Source of the DNA: Stigonema ocellatum SAG 48.90 = DSM 106950
Lineage (GTDB): Bacteria; Cyanobacteriota; Cyanobacteriia; Cyanobacteriales; Nostocaceae
Length of the DNA stretch: 64,000 nucleotides
Assembly: GCA_016903675.1 (NCBI GenBank)
Contig: JADQBA010000032.1
Span: 1-64,000 of the forward strand
Direction: 5' to 3'
How positions within the stretch are numbered: position 1 is the first letter of the stretch; every line of letters begins with the position of its first letter. A program made the position numbers and the translations under genes. Below, piece by piece: positions 44,801 to 52,387 of this stretch. A model generated the notes under the pieces. The model was given only the letters and a program-made list of their open reading frames with translations. It was not told the DNA's origin and searched no databases.

Positions 44801-45280
44801 TTCACTAATGGGGTTTTCCTTGTTTTGTTGGGCAATAACTTCCCAGTCCCGATGCACACAGATGATGCGTATCTGAGATTTGGGAAGCGATTGTGTGAGA
44901 TGCTGTTGGGTAAGCACCATGGGTACTTGGGCATCCTCCAACACAAAGGTTAAGCGCTCCTGAGGATAAGCCGGATCTAGTGGGACGTATGCACCACCAG
45001 CTTTGAGGATAGCCAGCAGCCCTACCACCATCTCCAAAGAGCGCTCCATATAGATTCCCACCAGCACCTCTGGTCCTACACCTAGAGATTGCAAATGGTT
45101 TGCTAGTTGATTGGCGCGGCAGTTCAGTTCATGGTAAGTTAGTTGCTGATTTTCAAAAATTATTGCAACGACATCAGGGTTGAGGGAAGCTCTTTCTGAG
45201 GAGACTCGCTCAACCTGAGATTGAAATAGCTCGTGGATACAGAAATCTTGATAACTCGGTTCTAGGGGGAAATTACTCAT
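38888..45280 (-). CDS. Two-module NRPS A-T-C-A-T-R with reductive release
   Basis: The 2,130-residue protein has an adenylation domain (YTSGSTGKPKGV near 170) and a carrier (ELGGHSLL near 558). A condensation domain follows (SFAQERLWFLDQL near 640; its HHxxxDG motif reads HHILCDDWS). Then come adenylation 2 (YTSGSTGRPKGV near 1240), carrier 2 (ELGGNSLKA near 1667) and a thioester reductase domain (IFLTGATGFVGAFLL near 1750). By eye, A2 reads D-A-W-F-L-G-N-V-V with the A10 lysine, the well-known leucine code. A1 reads D-I-A-S-L-G-L-V-W, like the glycine frame but with changed pocket residues, so it is not assigned. The expected product is an X-leucine dipeptide released as aldehyde or alcohol. 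No thioesterase or tailoring gene adjoins it. Confidence 0.93.
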   Translation of the reverse strand: MSNFPLEPSYQDFCIHELFQSQVERVSSERASLNPDVVAIIFENQQLTYHELNCRANQLANHLQSLGVGPEVLVGIYMERSLEMVVGLLAILKAGGAYVPLDPAYPQERLTFVLEDAQVPMVLTQQHLTQSLPKSQIRIICVHRDWEVIAQQNKENPISEVTPDNLAYTIYTSGSTGKPKGVQIPHRAVVNFLNSTRLSPGMTEQDRFLAVTTIIFDIAAAELFLPLIVGACVVIVSREVASDGVQLARTLLAFGATVMSVTPATWQLLLKAGWQGSKQLKALCGGEALPQKLANHLLKSCASLWNLYGPTETTVWSTMCQVDLGKSSMCIGRPIANTQVYLLNAQMERVPMGVAGEIYIGGAGLARGYLNRPDLTAERFIPNPFSDEPNARLYKTGDLARYLSDGNIEYVVRIDHQVKIRGFRIELGEIETVLWQHPAVENAVVIAREDIPGDKRLVAYVVSKLQRSLFRNLRSFLKQKLPEYMVPSSFVFLNALPLTPNGKVDRKALPIPDNIRPELEEDFVAPSTPVEEVLAEIWSQVLGLKQIGINDSFLELGGHSLLATQIISRVRHTYQVELPVRELFDRPTVAGLAQSIQTMLLENQNLPVSSIQPTSRNFAMPLSFAQERLWFLDQLVPENPSYNVTEAIRLTGSLNLAALEKSFNEIIRRHETLRTIFATVDGQPVQVIHDPPHFKLSVVNLQELPRIEREAYAQQLATEEGQQIFNLSQGPLLRVTLLQLDDQEYLLLLNLHHILCDDWSLGVLYKELTALYEDFSTGKPSLLPELVIQYADFAIWQRQWLQQKVLEKQLAYWGQQLADLPVLQLPTDRPRPLVPTYQGALEPLSLPPTLTAALKVLSQQEGVTLFMTLLAAFQTLLCRYTNSEDIPVGSAIANRHLPNVSGLIGFFVNTVVLRTSVSGSLSFKELLVRVREVALAAYTHQDLPFEKLVAELQPERNLSRQPLFQVVFALQNVAPSEDLKLSGLKTSFMTIDNKTAKFDLFLQLSETSNGLTGWFEYNTDLFDAATISRMAGHFQTLLEGIVADPEQCLLDLPLLTERERYQLLVEWNNTQVNYPQDASCIHQLFEDRVAENPDAVAVVFEDVEKLHLTSLHLTYGELNCRANQQAHYLRTLGVEPEVLVGICAERSLEMIIGILGILKAGGAYVPLDPAYPKERLAFMLEDANVLVLLTQEQWVERFPSHKSQIICLDNNWEFLAQENEDNPNIDLTANNLAYVIYTSGSTGRPKGVRIEHRGLLNLTYWHQRTFAVSPLDRATQIAGVAFDACVWEIWPYLTAGASIHINTAETLRLPEQLRNWLVSTAITISFLPTPIADQVLLLEWPNNAALRILLTGGDKLLQYPSASHLFQVVNNYGPTENTVVTTSGVVPVKNQTAVPTTGRQSQPLGRLPDHSTGSRCLANVVPAIGRPIANTQVYILDQHLQLVPIGVSGEIYVSGAGLARDYLNQPNLTSERFIPNHFSNKPGERLYKTGDLARYLSDGNIEFLGRIDQQVKLRGFRIELNEIEVVLRQHPAVHMAAIADREDIPGQKQLVAYVVQNPQYKRTPDAAADSEPQLAQNLIPEMRRFLQEKLPDYMVLSAFVLLDALPMTPNGKLDRSALPAPKSTRTQLEEDFVAYRTLVEKQIVTQWMKVLGIENIGINENFFELGGNSLKAAQLIAYIRETFSVELPVRCLFEKPTVEGLAQSIQTLHQEGISAITSVIDFKAEAVLPPEIFPQGTPIDDLNEPRHIFLTGATGFVGAFLLHELLEQTQAKIYCLVRSPNENEGAKRLQKTLEQYLLWNPNQSSKIIPTIGDLEQPLLGLSAEQFERLALQIDTIYHNGAQVNFAKPYSTIKAANVGGTQEVLRLACMGKVKPVHYISTGGIYGPISYFTGIEVIKEEDDIDIAEDYLCMDIGYTQSKWVAEKIVHIAKSRKLPVSIYRLGLVMGDTRTGIGNTADYVSRMIKGCIQLGSYPNLVAQKQELVSVDFVTKAIVHLSNQKKSLGKAFHLVPPPSQNIDFINFFELISSFGYELKKVPYTQWKNELIKQTQQSQDNALYPLVPMLAEQVYQDSLSIAELYQNTPEFDCKNTLDGLAGTSIVCPPMDDKLLETYFSYFIRSGFLASPYQNYEF

Positions 45281-45307
45281 TTTTTTTGCTGCCTTTGTGA
45301 AGTGACG

Positions 45308-45500
45308 GAATAATTCGTAATTCGTAATTAAAAATTACTGAATAATGAATGAATTAATTAATAATTAATTGAGGGACAGAGCAACTAATTTTAATTATTA
45401 ATTTGGAAAAAATGCGTTTGCAAAGCATCTCGTAGAGAAGCATTCTTACTACAAGACCTTGCATTTATGCATGGGGTAATAATTACGAATTACGGTCTAC
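45308..45500. repeat. MITE-like palindromic repeat (AATTCGTAATT family)
   Basis: GAATAATTCGTAATTCGTAA opens the element and GGTAATAATTACGAATTACG closes it. AGAGCAACTAATTTTAATTA and GCATTTATGCATGGGG lie inside as in other copies. A second short AATTACGAATT-like arm follows to 45,547. Confidence 0.75.
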
Positions 45501-45601
45501 TTACTCGGGGAGACGCGATCATGCGAACGAGCGTCACTACGAATTACGATCTCTTAGATAGCGACAAGGCTTGCTAAGTCAAAGCTGATAGAAATGAAGC
45601 T

Positions 45602-45823
45602 AGGACCTACCCATTGACAGAGAGAATCAACTGTGCATCATCTCTCGTTACAAGGCTCTGCCTTGTAATGCTCTTGTAGGAGGCTCTGCCTCCTGGGTTA
45701 ACGGAGGCAGAGCCTCCTTGATCTCATTCCCAGGCAGAGCCTGGGAACGAGGCAGGGCAAGAGTTTTAGGTTAATAAGCTTGGTATTCACATACAAGGCT
45801 CAATTTGTAAAGTGCGTAAGTCG
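45602..45823. repeat. MITE of the TAGGACTTACGCATTGACA family (copy 3)
   Basis: The ends are AGGACCTACCCATTGACAG and AAAGTGCGTAAGTCGT, both slightly decayed. The interior has the GAGGCTCTGCCTCC and CCAGGCAGAGCCTGGG palindromes. GAAGCT occurs on both sides and may be a target duplication. Confidence 0.75.
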
Positions 45824-46263
45824 TAGAAGCTTCATTTAAAAACTCAAGTTAAGTAGAACATGTTGTCACTATAAAGCAGTTGTAAAGCAATTGTAAAGTT
45901 TGTAGTTGCGCTTTAGCGCTAAAGCGCAACTACGAACCATTGAATTTATCAGTAATTACAAAAGTCTGTATGAAAAATATTTTACTAATTAATTTCTGTA
46001 TAATTACTCAAATTCCATACTGTAGAGGCTTTACCCAGGAGGGATAAAAGAACAAGAAAAACCTTTTCCCGACCAGAAATAAAGAACATATTTAATTACG
46101 TAGAAAGAAAAATAATATTTTTATGACACTTCGTGCGATAAATATCAGCATCCATGTTTAAAACCCCTATTTTTAAATATGGGGTTCCCTTTCCCCATCT
46201 TCCTTCATAATTTTGTTTTATAGTGTTGCTTGCTACGTTAGAAAAATTACACGTTAAAAATTA

Positions 46264-46396
46264 TTAAGAGCAACCCACAGGCGGCGCACCACCCGCTACG
46301 AATGAAAGAAACACTGTCTTTTCCCCCTCTTCCCCCTAATCCCCAGAGGGGGCCCCGAGTTCCCCCACTCCCCACTCCCCACTCCCTACTCCCTAC
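46264..46396. repeat. Repeat block shared with 62,700-62,875
   Basis: GGCGGCGCACCACCCGCTAC, AATGAAAGAAACACTGTC, GAGGGGGCCCCGAGTTCCCC and a CCCCACTCCC array are found in the same order at 62,712-62,875. Both copies lie just 3' of a minus-strand gene. Confidence 0.75.
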
Positions 46397-46400
46397 ACCC

Positions 46401-49400
46401 CTATGTTTCTTGAGGAATCTTAATGACAAATGTTGCTCCCTGTCCTGGTGCTGAAATACAGGTCAGTTCACCCCCATGTTGTTCTACTACAATCTGGTAG
46501 CTAATTGCTAACCCCATGCCAGTGCCTGATCCCACAGGTTTGGTAGTGAAGAAGGGGTCAAAAACTCTTTGCTTTACTTCCTCGCTCATCCCAATACCAT
46601 TGTCCACAATTTGAATTTCTACCTGATTTCCGTCCAACAGACAAGTGCGAACCCAAATAGACGGCGAGAAGCTCACATTTCCTCCCGTGTGCTGCTTGCT
46701 GGCCTCTTTCAAGGATTCAATAGCATTTACCAACAAATTCATAAACACTTGGTTCAGTTGTCCGGCGCGGCATTTTACCAATGGCAGGGAGCCATAATCT
46801 TTAATCAGGTCAATCACACCATGATCCAACTGAAGTCGATTGTGCAACAACAATAGAGTGCTATCGATGCCTTCATGGATATCCACGGGTTTCATATCCG
46901 CCTCATCTAAGCGGGAGAAGTTTCGCAGTGACAAAACGATTTGACTGATACGGTTGGCTCCCATTTGCATCGAATCTAGCACTTTGGGAATATCTGAGAT
47001 TAAGAATTCTAAATCGATATTCTTTGCCTCAGCTTGAATCTCTGGCGTTGGATTGGGGTATTGCTGCTGGTAGAGGTGCAGCAATCTCAACAAGTCTTGG
47101 AAATAATTATTTGTGTGGGTAAGATTGCCATAGATAAAACTAACAGGGTTGTTAATTTCGTGAGCAACACCTGCCACTAGCTGCCCTAGACTGGACATTT
47201 TTTCCGTTTGAATCAGTTGAGTCTGGGTTTGCTTTAGTTCTAGGAGGGTTTTTTCCAACTGAGTGGCTTGTTCTTCCAGTCGCGTATTTTTTTCTTTTAA
47301 TTCCTGAGTTCGCTCCTCTACTTTTACTTCTAGAATTCTGCTAGAGTTTTCTAACTCTTCCTTAGCTCGTTTTAGCTTTTCAGTATTATCTTCCAGATTT
47401 GTATAAAGAAGTGCATTTGTTAATGAAATTGCTATTTGTGAAGATAAAATTCTTAAAATTTCCACTCGTTCAATAGTAAATGCACCTGCAACCAAAATAT
47501 TCTCTAAGTATAAAATACCGATAAGTTTTCCTTGATTGATAATCGGCATACACAAAACCGATTTTGGTTGTAATTTGACTATATAAGGGTCGTTAGCAAA
47601 TCTTCCTTCACGATTGGCATCATTTAAAAGCACATCTTCTTGAGTTCTCATGACATAATTGATAAGAGACAAAGGCACCAGAGGCTTACCATGGGATGCT
47701 TCTATAGTTTCAATTGGAGCCGATGACCACAGCACAACCTCATATGGTTCCATAGTACCAGTTGCTTCTAGCAGCAACTGTTCATCCTTTTTTAGGATCA
47801 GGCAGCTGGCGGTTGCCCCAGCATTCTCCATCACAATTTTTAGTAATTTCTCCAGTAATTTATCTAAAATGATTTCACTAGCAAGAGCAACGGATGCTTT
47901 CACAATTGTTGTCAAGTCTAGGATTTCTGCATTCTCACCACTGGTAGAGGCAGTGGTGCTGGGAACCGGCTCTACACTTGTTGCAAGTGTGGAAATTTGG
48001 GAAAGTAACTGTGGATGCATTAATTCCAAATCTCTGACTTTTGCTGTTGCTCCCCAGTTACTATATCCGTAGTAAGATTCAGTCATATAAAGCCGAGCTA
48101 TTTTTTCTCTACCGAGTGAGAGATAAAACTCCGCTGCTAGTTCATTTGCTAGGGCTTCTTCCTGGATATATCCCTGTGTTCGGGCATTTTGAATTGCGCG
48201 ATCGTAATACTCCATTGCTTCTCCAATATGTCCCAAAATACGCGCTTTTTCTGCCTGCACCAGATCGTACTTATGTAGATAATTGGCAGGAGCATACTCT
48301 GCCCATCGCTGCATTTTGGACTGATTCTCCTCTACTTGCTTGAGGTATTTTCTTTGTTCACTGGTTTCTACCTGGGTATAGAGAGCGAGAAGAGCCAGAG
48401 AATAGTAGAAGTTGTGTAGAGCAAGAGTATTCGCTCCCATCATAGCTTCTGCGTGTTCGGCTGCTCTATATGCGTTGACGACAGCTTGCTTATAATTTTT
48501 GAAAAGATACAGGAGAATAGTTTTGGCGAGATAAGTGTTAAAAAGCAAAACGAGGTTATTGGATTTGATGAAAATTGGCAGCATTTTTAATTCATTAAAA
48601 ATGCTGCCAATGAAAATCTCTTTATCTTGTGAATCATCTATTAAAATTAATGTTAATTGTTGCGATATTTTGACACAATTTATAGGGTAATCCAATTTTA
48701 ACTTCAATAATAAATCAAGGTACTGCTGCTGCAGCTGAACGACAGCTTCTAGTCGCTCTCCCATCAAAAACACATTACTGCAATGGGCAATAACACAATA
48801 GCCAACAAATTCTATATCTCCTGTTTCAATCCCACTTTGAAGACCTTCCTGTAACGGTGCAATGGTTTCTCTAATATGATCTTTCCAGGGTCTGATAAAG
48901 GCATTAAACAAATCATATACTTTACATTTAAACTCTCTGGCGTTAAATTTATCTAACAGCTTTAAAGCCAGTTTGCCAAGGGAATATCCAGTATCTATGT
49001 CACCTAATACTACACATAGGATGAAGCCATACTGAGCATACACGTAAGCAGCTAGAGCTGAATGACCGTGTTGAATACAGAAATTGACCTGGGTCAGGAT
49101 AATTTGTGGAAAAATCTCAGGCTTCGTCAGAAAAGCGATAGAAGAAAAACTCATAAGGAGTCGCAAAGTACCTAGCTGATACGGATCTGTCATAATAGGA
49201 AGATTTTCTAAGTCTTCAATTTGGGGTAAGGCAAATAGCGCACTGCGTTCGCTAGGTAAACTTGCCAGAGAGATATTCAGCTGCTTCAGTGCAGAGAATC
49301 CGGTATCCATAGCTTTGCTCATCTGATTTTGAGCCATATAAAATTGAATTTGTAGCTCATATACCTTCACTCGGTGTAGCAAATTGGTAGATTGTCGTAG

Positions 49401-51863
49401 AACAACGTCAGCTAGAGTAGCGGCTTGCGCAAAGTTGGCATTTAAGTATTCAGCTTCCACAGCTTCTAAATAAAGAGACACTGTCAATTCATATTGGCTT
49501 TGCCAGGTATTTTCTGGCAGAATTTCTAAACCTACCGTTAAATACTTAACAGCATGTTCATAAGCATTTGCTGCCTTTGCTTTTCGTCCTGCTATCAGAT
49601 TTAATTGAGCTAGCTTTTCTCGTTCAGACTGACTGATAATTAACTCTATACTCCTATTCAGATGGTTAAGAATCTCAAAAATATTTTCTTTGGTTCCTTC
49701 TAAATTGGTATTCTTTAGCATCAGTTGACCAATTTTTAAGTGAACTGCTTTTTTATGGTTTCCTGGAATGAGACTATAAGCTGCTTGCTGCACTCGGTCA
49801 TGCACAAACTGGTACTCAACCCTTAACTCTTTACCCAAACCAGCGAATGCTACATCTGGCTCATCAAATAGAAAACTTTTGTAGGCATTGCTCAGGGGTA
49901 GAATCAAACCTGATTGAAGCGCTTCCCAAAGGTCTTCGGCTGTAGCTGAGAGAGGTTTTTCATTAATTATAGAGAGGATATCTAAACTAAATGTATTCCC
50001 AATACAGGCAGCTATTGTTAACAAATTCTGCGTATTCTCAGAAAGATTTTGAATTTTGCTGACCATCAACTCAACAACATTATCGGTAATTCCTATGTTT
50101 TGAAGAAGCTCTATATCCCATTGCCAGCAACCAGCACTTACGTCGTATGATAAAAGCTTTTTCTGGTAAAGGGATGCGAGCATCTGCGTCAAGAAGAAGG
50201 GATTTCCATTTGTCTTATTGAACAATAGCTCCGCCAGAGGTTTAGTTCTTTCTTGTTTGCAGTGAAGCGTATCAGTAATTAATTCGTTGACACAACCAAT
50301 ATCTAAAGCTTGCAGAGTAATTGTAGTTACCAAAACACCAGTTTTTTGAAGTTTATCCAAAGTTCCTATCAACGGATGAGTCGGACTAACTTCATTATCA
50401 CGGTATGCTCCAATCAGTAACAGGCATTGGCTATCAGCACATGCCAAGAGATGGAGCAATTTTAAGGAGGCTGAATCAGCCCATTGTAAATCATCTAGGA
50501 ATAGAACAAGCGGATGTTCTTTTTTGGTAAAAACGCCAATAAATTTCTGAAAAACTAAGTTAAACCGATTTTGGGATTCTGTAGGTTCTAATTGAGGAAC
50601 AGGAGGCTGTTCACCAATTAAAAACTCTACCTCTGGAATGACATCAATAATTATATGAGCATTGGGTTCAATAGCCTCTAATATTTTATCTTTCCATTTT
50701 TTTATCTGTGCTTCACTTTCGGTTAATAGCTGTCGAATTAATTCCTGAAAAGACTGAATCAGCGATTCATAAGGAATATTTCGTTTAAATTGGTCAAATT
50801 TCCCAGCTATAAAATAACCTCTTTTCTGTATAATTGGTTTATGAATTTCATTGACCAATGCTGATTTGCCAATACCTGAATAACCAGTAATGAGTACGAT
50901 ATCGGTTATACCTTGACTAACCCGCTCAAAGGCAGTCATTAAGTTATGAATCTCCTGTTCTCGACAATAAAGTTTTTGCGGGATTTGAAACTTTGCTGAT
51001 ACATCGTGTTGAGCAAGAAGAAAGTTTTTAATTTCACCATCAGCTTGTAACTGAGTGAGACAGGCTTTTAGATCCATTTTGATTCCGTAGGCGCTTTGAT
51101 ATCTTTCCTCAGCAGTTTTGGCTAATAATTTCATTACGATGTTAGACACTGCATTCGGAATGCCTGGTTTTAATTTATAGAGCGGAATCGGCTGTTTGGC
51201 AATATGACAGTGAACCAACTCTATGGGATCTGTGGTAGGAAAAGGCAATTCACCGAGGAGGATTTCATAAAAAGTGACACCAAGAGAGTAAAAATCAGTG
51301 CGATAATCAATTGCCCGATTCATCCTACCAGTTTGCTCTGGTGACATATAGGCTAATGTCCCTTCCAGAAAATTAGGACTGCTGATGATCTGGTTTTCAC
51401 TCTCAAGAAGTGATGCTATAGAAAAATCGGTAATTTTTAATAGTCCAGTTTTAGGATTTAAAATAATATTTTCAGGTTTAATATCTTTATGAATAATGTT
51501 ATTATTATGCAAATCCCCTAATATATCACAAATTTTTATAGCTAAAATCAGAAAATACTCTAAGTTTATCTCACCAAATTTAAGAGTTTGATTTATATTT
51601 TTTCCTCCAAAATCTTCCATTATTAAAGCTAAACCATTATTATATTTTTCTAGTTTATAAGGTTTGACAATACCTTCTAAATCAAGATTTTTAGCTATTT
51701 CGTATTCGTGCTTAAATTTTGCTAACTCCTTGAAAGGAGGATAATCTGCTTTCAAGATTTTGATAATAACTGCCTCTGTTCGTTCACTCTGACCCCGATA
51801 AACGACAATTTTTAAAGTTTCGTAAATTTTTTCTTGAATTTCGTAACTAATTATATTGGTCAT
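46401..51863 (-). CDS. Ser/Thr kinase, AAA ATPase, GAF and histidine kinase sensor
   Basis: The 1,820-residue protein begins with a kinase domain (IIHKDIKPENIILN; the usual DFG reads DFS in ITDFSIAS). Next is an ATPase domain with a P-loop, VLITGYSGIGKSALVNEIHK (near 324), and Walker B LVLFLDDLQWADS. A long helical region follows, then GAF (near 1,330-1,480), a coiled coil (LKEKNTRLEEQATQLEKTLL) and a histidine kinase (GVAHEINNPVSF with His near 1,566, NLLVNAIES, DNGIGM, GTGMGLAIS). This layout is frequent in filamentous cyanobacteria. It would be a cytosolic multi-input sensor. Its partner response regulator is not adjacent. Confidence 0.92.
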   Translation of the reverse strand: MTNIISYEIQEKIYETLKIVVYRGQSERTEAVIIKILKADYPPFKELAKFKHEYEIAKNLDLEGIVKPYKLEKYNNGLALIMEDFGGKNINQTLKFGEINLEYFLILAIKICDILGDLHNNNIIHKDIKPENIILNPKTGLLKITDFSIASLLESENQIISSPNFLEGTLAYMSPEQTGRMNRAIDYRTDFYSLGVTFYEILLGELPFPTTDPIELVHCHIAKQPIPLYKLKPGIPNAVSNIVMKLLAKTAEERYQSAYGIKMDLKACLTQLQADGEIKNFLLAQHDVSAKFQIPQKLYCREQEIHNLMTAFERVSQGITDIVLITGYSGIGKSALVNEIHKPIIQKRGYFIAGKFDQFKRNIPYESLIQSFQELIRQLLTESEAQIKKWKDKILEAIEPNAHIIIDVIPEVEFLIGEQPPVPQLEPTESQNRFNLVFQKFIGVFTKKEHPLVLFLDDLQWADSASLKLLHLLACADSQCLLLIGAYRDNEVSPTHPLIGTLDKLQKTGVLVTTITLQALDIGCVNELITDTLHCKQERTKPLAELLFNKTNGNPFFLTQMLASLYQKKLLSYDVSAGCWQWDIELLQNIGITDNVVELMVSKIQNLSENTQNLLTIAACIGNTFSLDILSIINEKPLSATAEDLWEALQSGLILPLSNAYKSFLFDEPDVAFAGLGKELRVEYQFVHDRVQQAAYSLIPGNHKKAVHLKIGQLMLKNTNLEGTKENIFEILNHLNRSIELIISQSEREKLAQLNLIAGRKAKAANAYEHAVKYLTVGLEILPENTWQSQYELTVSLYLEAVEAEYLNANFAQAATLADVVLRQSTNLLHRVKVYELQIQFYMAQNQMSKAMDTGFSALKQLNISLASLPSERSALFALPQIEDLENLPIMTDPYQLGTLRLLMSFSSIAFLTKPEIFPQIILTQVNFCIQHGHSALAAYVYAQYGFILCVVLGDIDTGYSLGKLALKLLDKFNAREFKCKVYDLFNAFIRPWKDHIRETIAPLQEGLQSGIETGDIEFVGYCVIAHCSNVFLMGERLEAVVQLQQQYLDLLLKLKLDYPINCVKISQQLTLILIDDSQDKEIFIGSIFNELKMLPIFIKSNNLVLLFNTYLAKTILLYLFKNYKQAVVNAYRAAEHAEAMMGANTLALHNFYYSLALLALYTQVETSEQRKYLKQVEENQSKMQRWAEYAPANYLHKYDLVQAEKARILGHIGEAMEYYDRAIQNARTQGYIQEEALANELAAEFYLSLGREKIARLYMTESYYGYSNWGATAKVRDLELMHPQLLSQISTLATSVEPVPSTTASTSGENAEILDLTTIVKASVALASEIILDKLLEKLLKIVMENAGATASCLILKKDEQLLLEATGTMEPYEVVLWSSAPIETIEASHGKPLVPLSLINYVMRTQEDVLLNDANREGRFANDPYIVKLQPKSVLCMPIINQGKLIGILYLENILVAGAFTIERVEILRILSSQIAISLTNALLYTNLEDNTEKLKRAKEELENSSRILEVKVEERTQELKEKNTRLEEQATQLEKTLLELKQTQTQLIQTEKMSSLGQLVAGVAHEINNPVSFIYGNLTHTNNYFQDLLRLLHLYQQQYPNPTPEIQAEAKNIDLEFLISDIPKVLDSMQMGANRISQIVLSLRNFSRLDEADMKPVDIHEGIDSTLLLLHNRLQLDHGVIDLIKDYGSLPLVKCRAGQLNQVFMNLLVNAIESLKEASKQHTGGNVSFSPSIWVRTCLLDGNQVEIQIVDNGIGMSEEVKQRVFDPFFTTKPVGSGTGMGLAISYQIVVEQHGGELTCISAPGQGATFVIKIPQET

Positions 51864-52387
51864 TTTTTCGGAAGTTTATAATTATTAAAAATAAGGGTAA
51901 TACCAATTCGTAATTCGTAATTCATAATTCGTAATTCGTAATTAACAAATTCAGGTTGAAAAAATCTAAGTATCTGTAGGTGGGGCTATGCCCTACAAAA
52001 CCGGGATGTGTAGGGCATAGCCCCACCTACGTATATTTCAAAAATAAAATAATAGTCCTATATGATTCCTATACAATCCAACTCAATACTGCTCGGTTAA
52101 GATAATTATCCTGATCTCAAAACCCTGTAGAGATGCGATTAATCGCGTCTCTACAACCAGGATTTCCATCAAAAAAACCAAAACCAGCGTAGTATTGCAA
52201 TCCTACTCTATTTTAAAATTCCCACAATGACTTCAAAAGTAACTCTGAAACCAACTGAAGTTGAACTATTCTCCTGTCTTGTTTCACCCAAGACATTTTG
52301 AGGGGTGTAACGAGAGAATGAGGGTTCCAGGCGATTTTATCGGATGATTTAGCCACAGAACCTCAAATTTATGGGTTTGATGGTGCC
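51864..52387. other. Intergenic spacer with three palindromic repeats
   Basis: AATTCGTAATTCGTAATT units lie at 51,904-51,945. A perfect inverted pair starting GTAGGTGGGGCTATGCCCTA spans 51,976-52,030. TGTAGAGATGCGATTAATCG with its complement spans 52,126-52,155. No gene is seen. Confidence 0.6.

Larger units (their letters stand above)
45281..46400. other. Repeat-rich 1.1-kb spacer upstream of the NRPS
   Basis: It holds an AATTCGTAATT-family element (45,308-45,500 with a variant tail to 45,547), a TAGGACTTACGCATTGACA-family MITE (45,602-45,823), an inverted GCGCTTTAGCGCTAAAGCGC palindrome at 45,909-45,930, an AT-rich zone (45,940-46,250) that may hold the NRPS promoter, and a CCCCACTCCCC array (46,264-46,396). 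No gene is supported. Confidence 0.6.
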
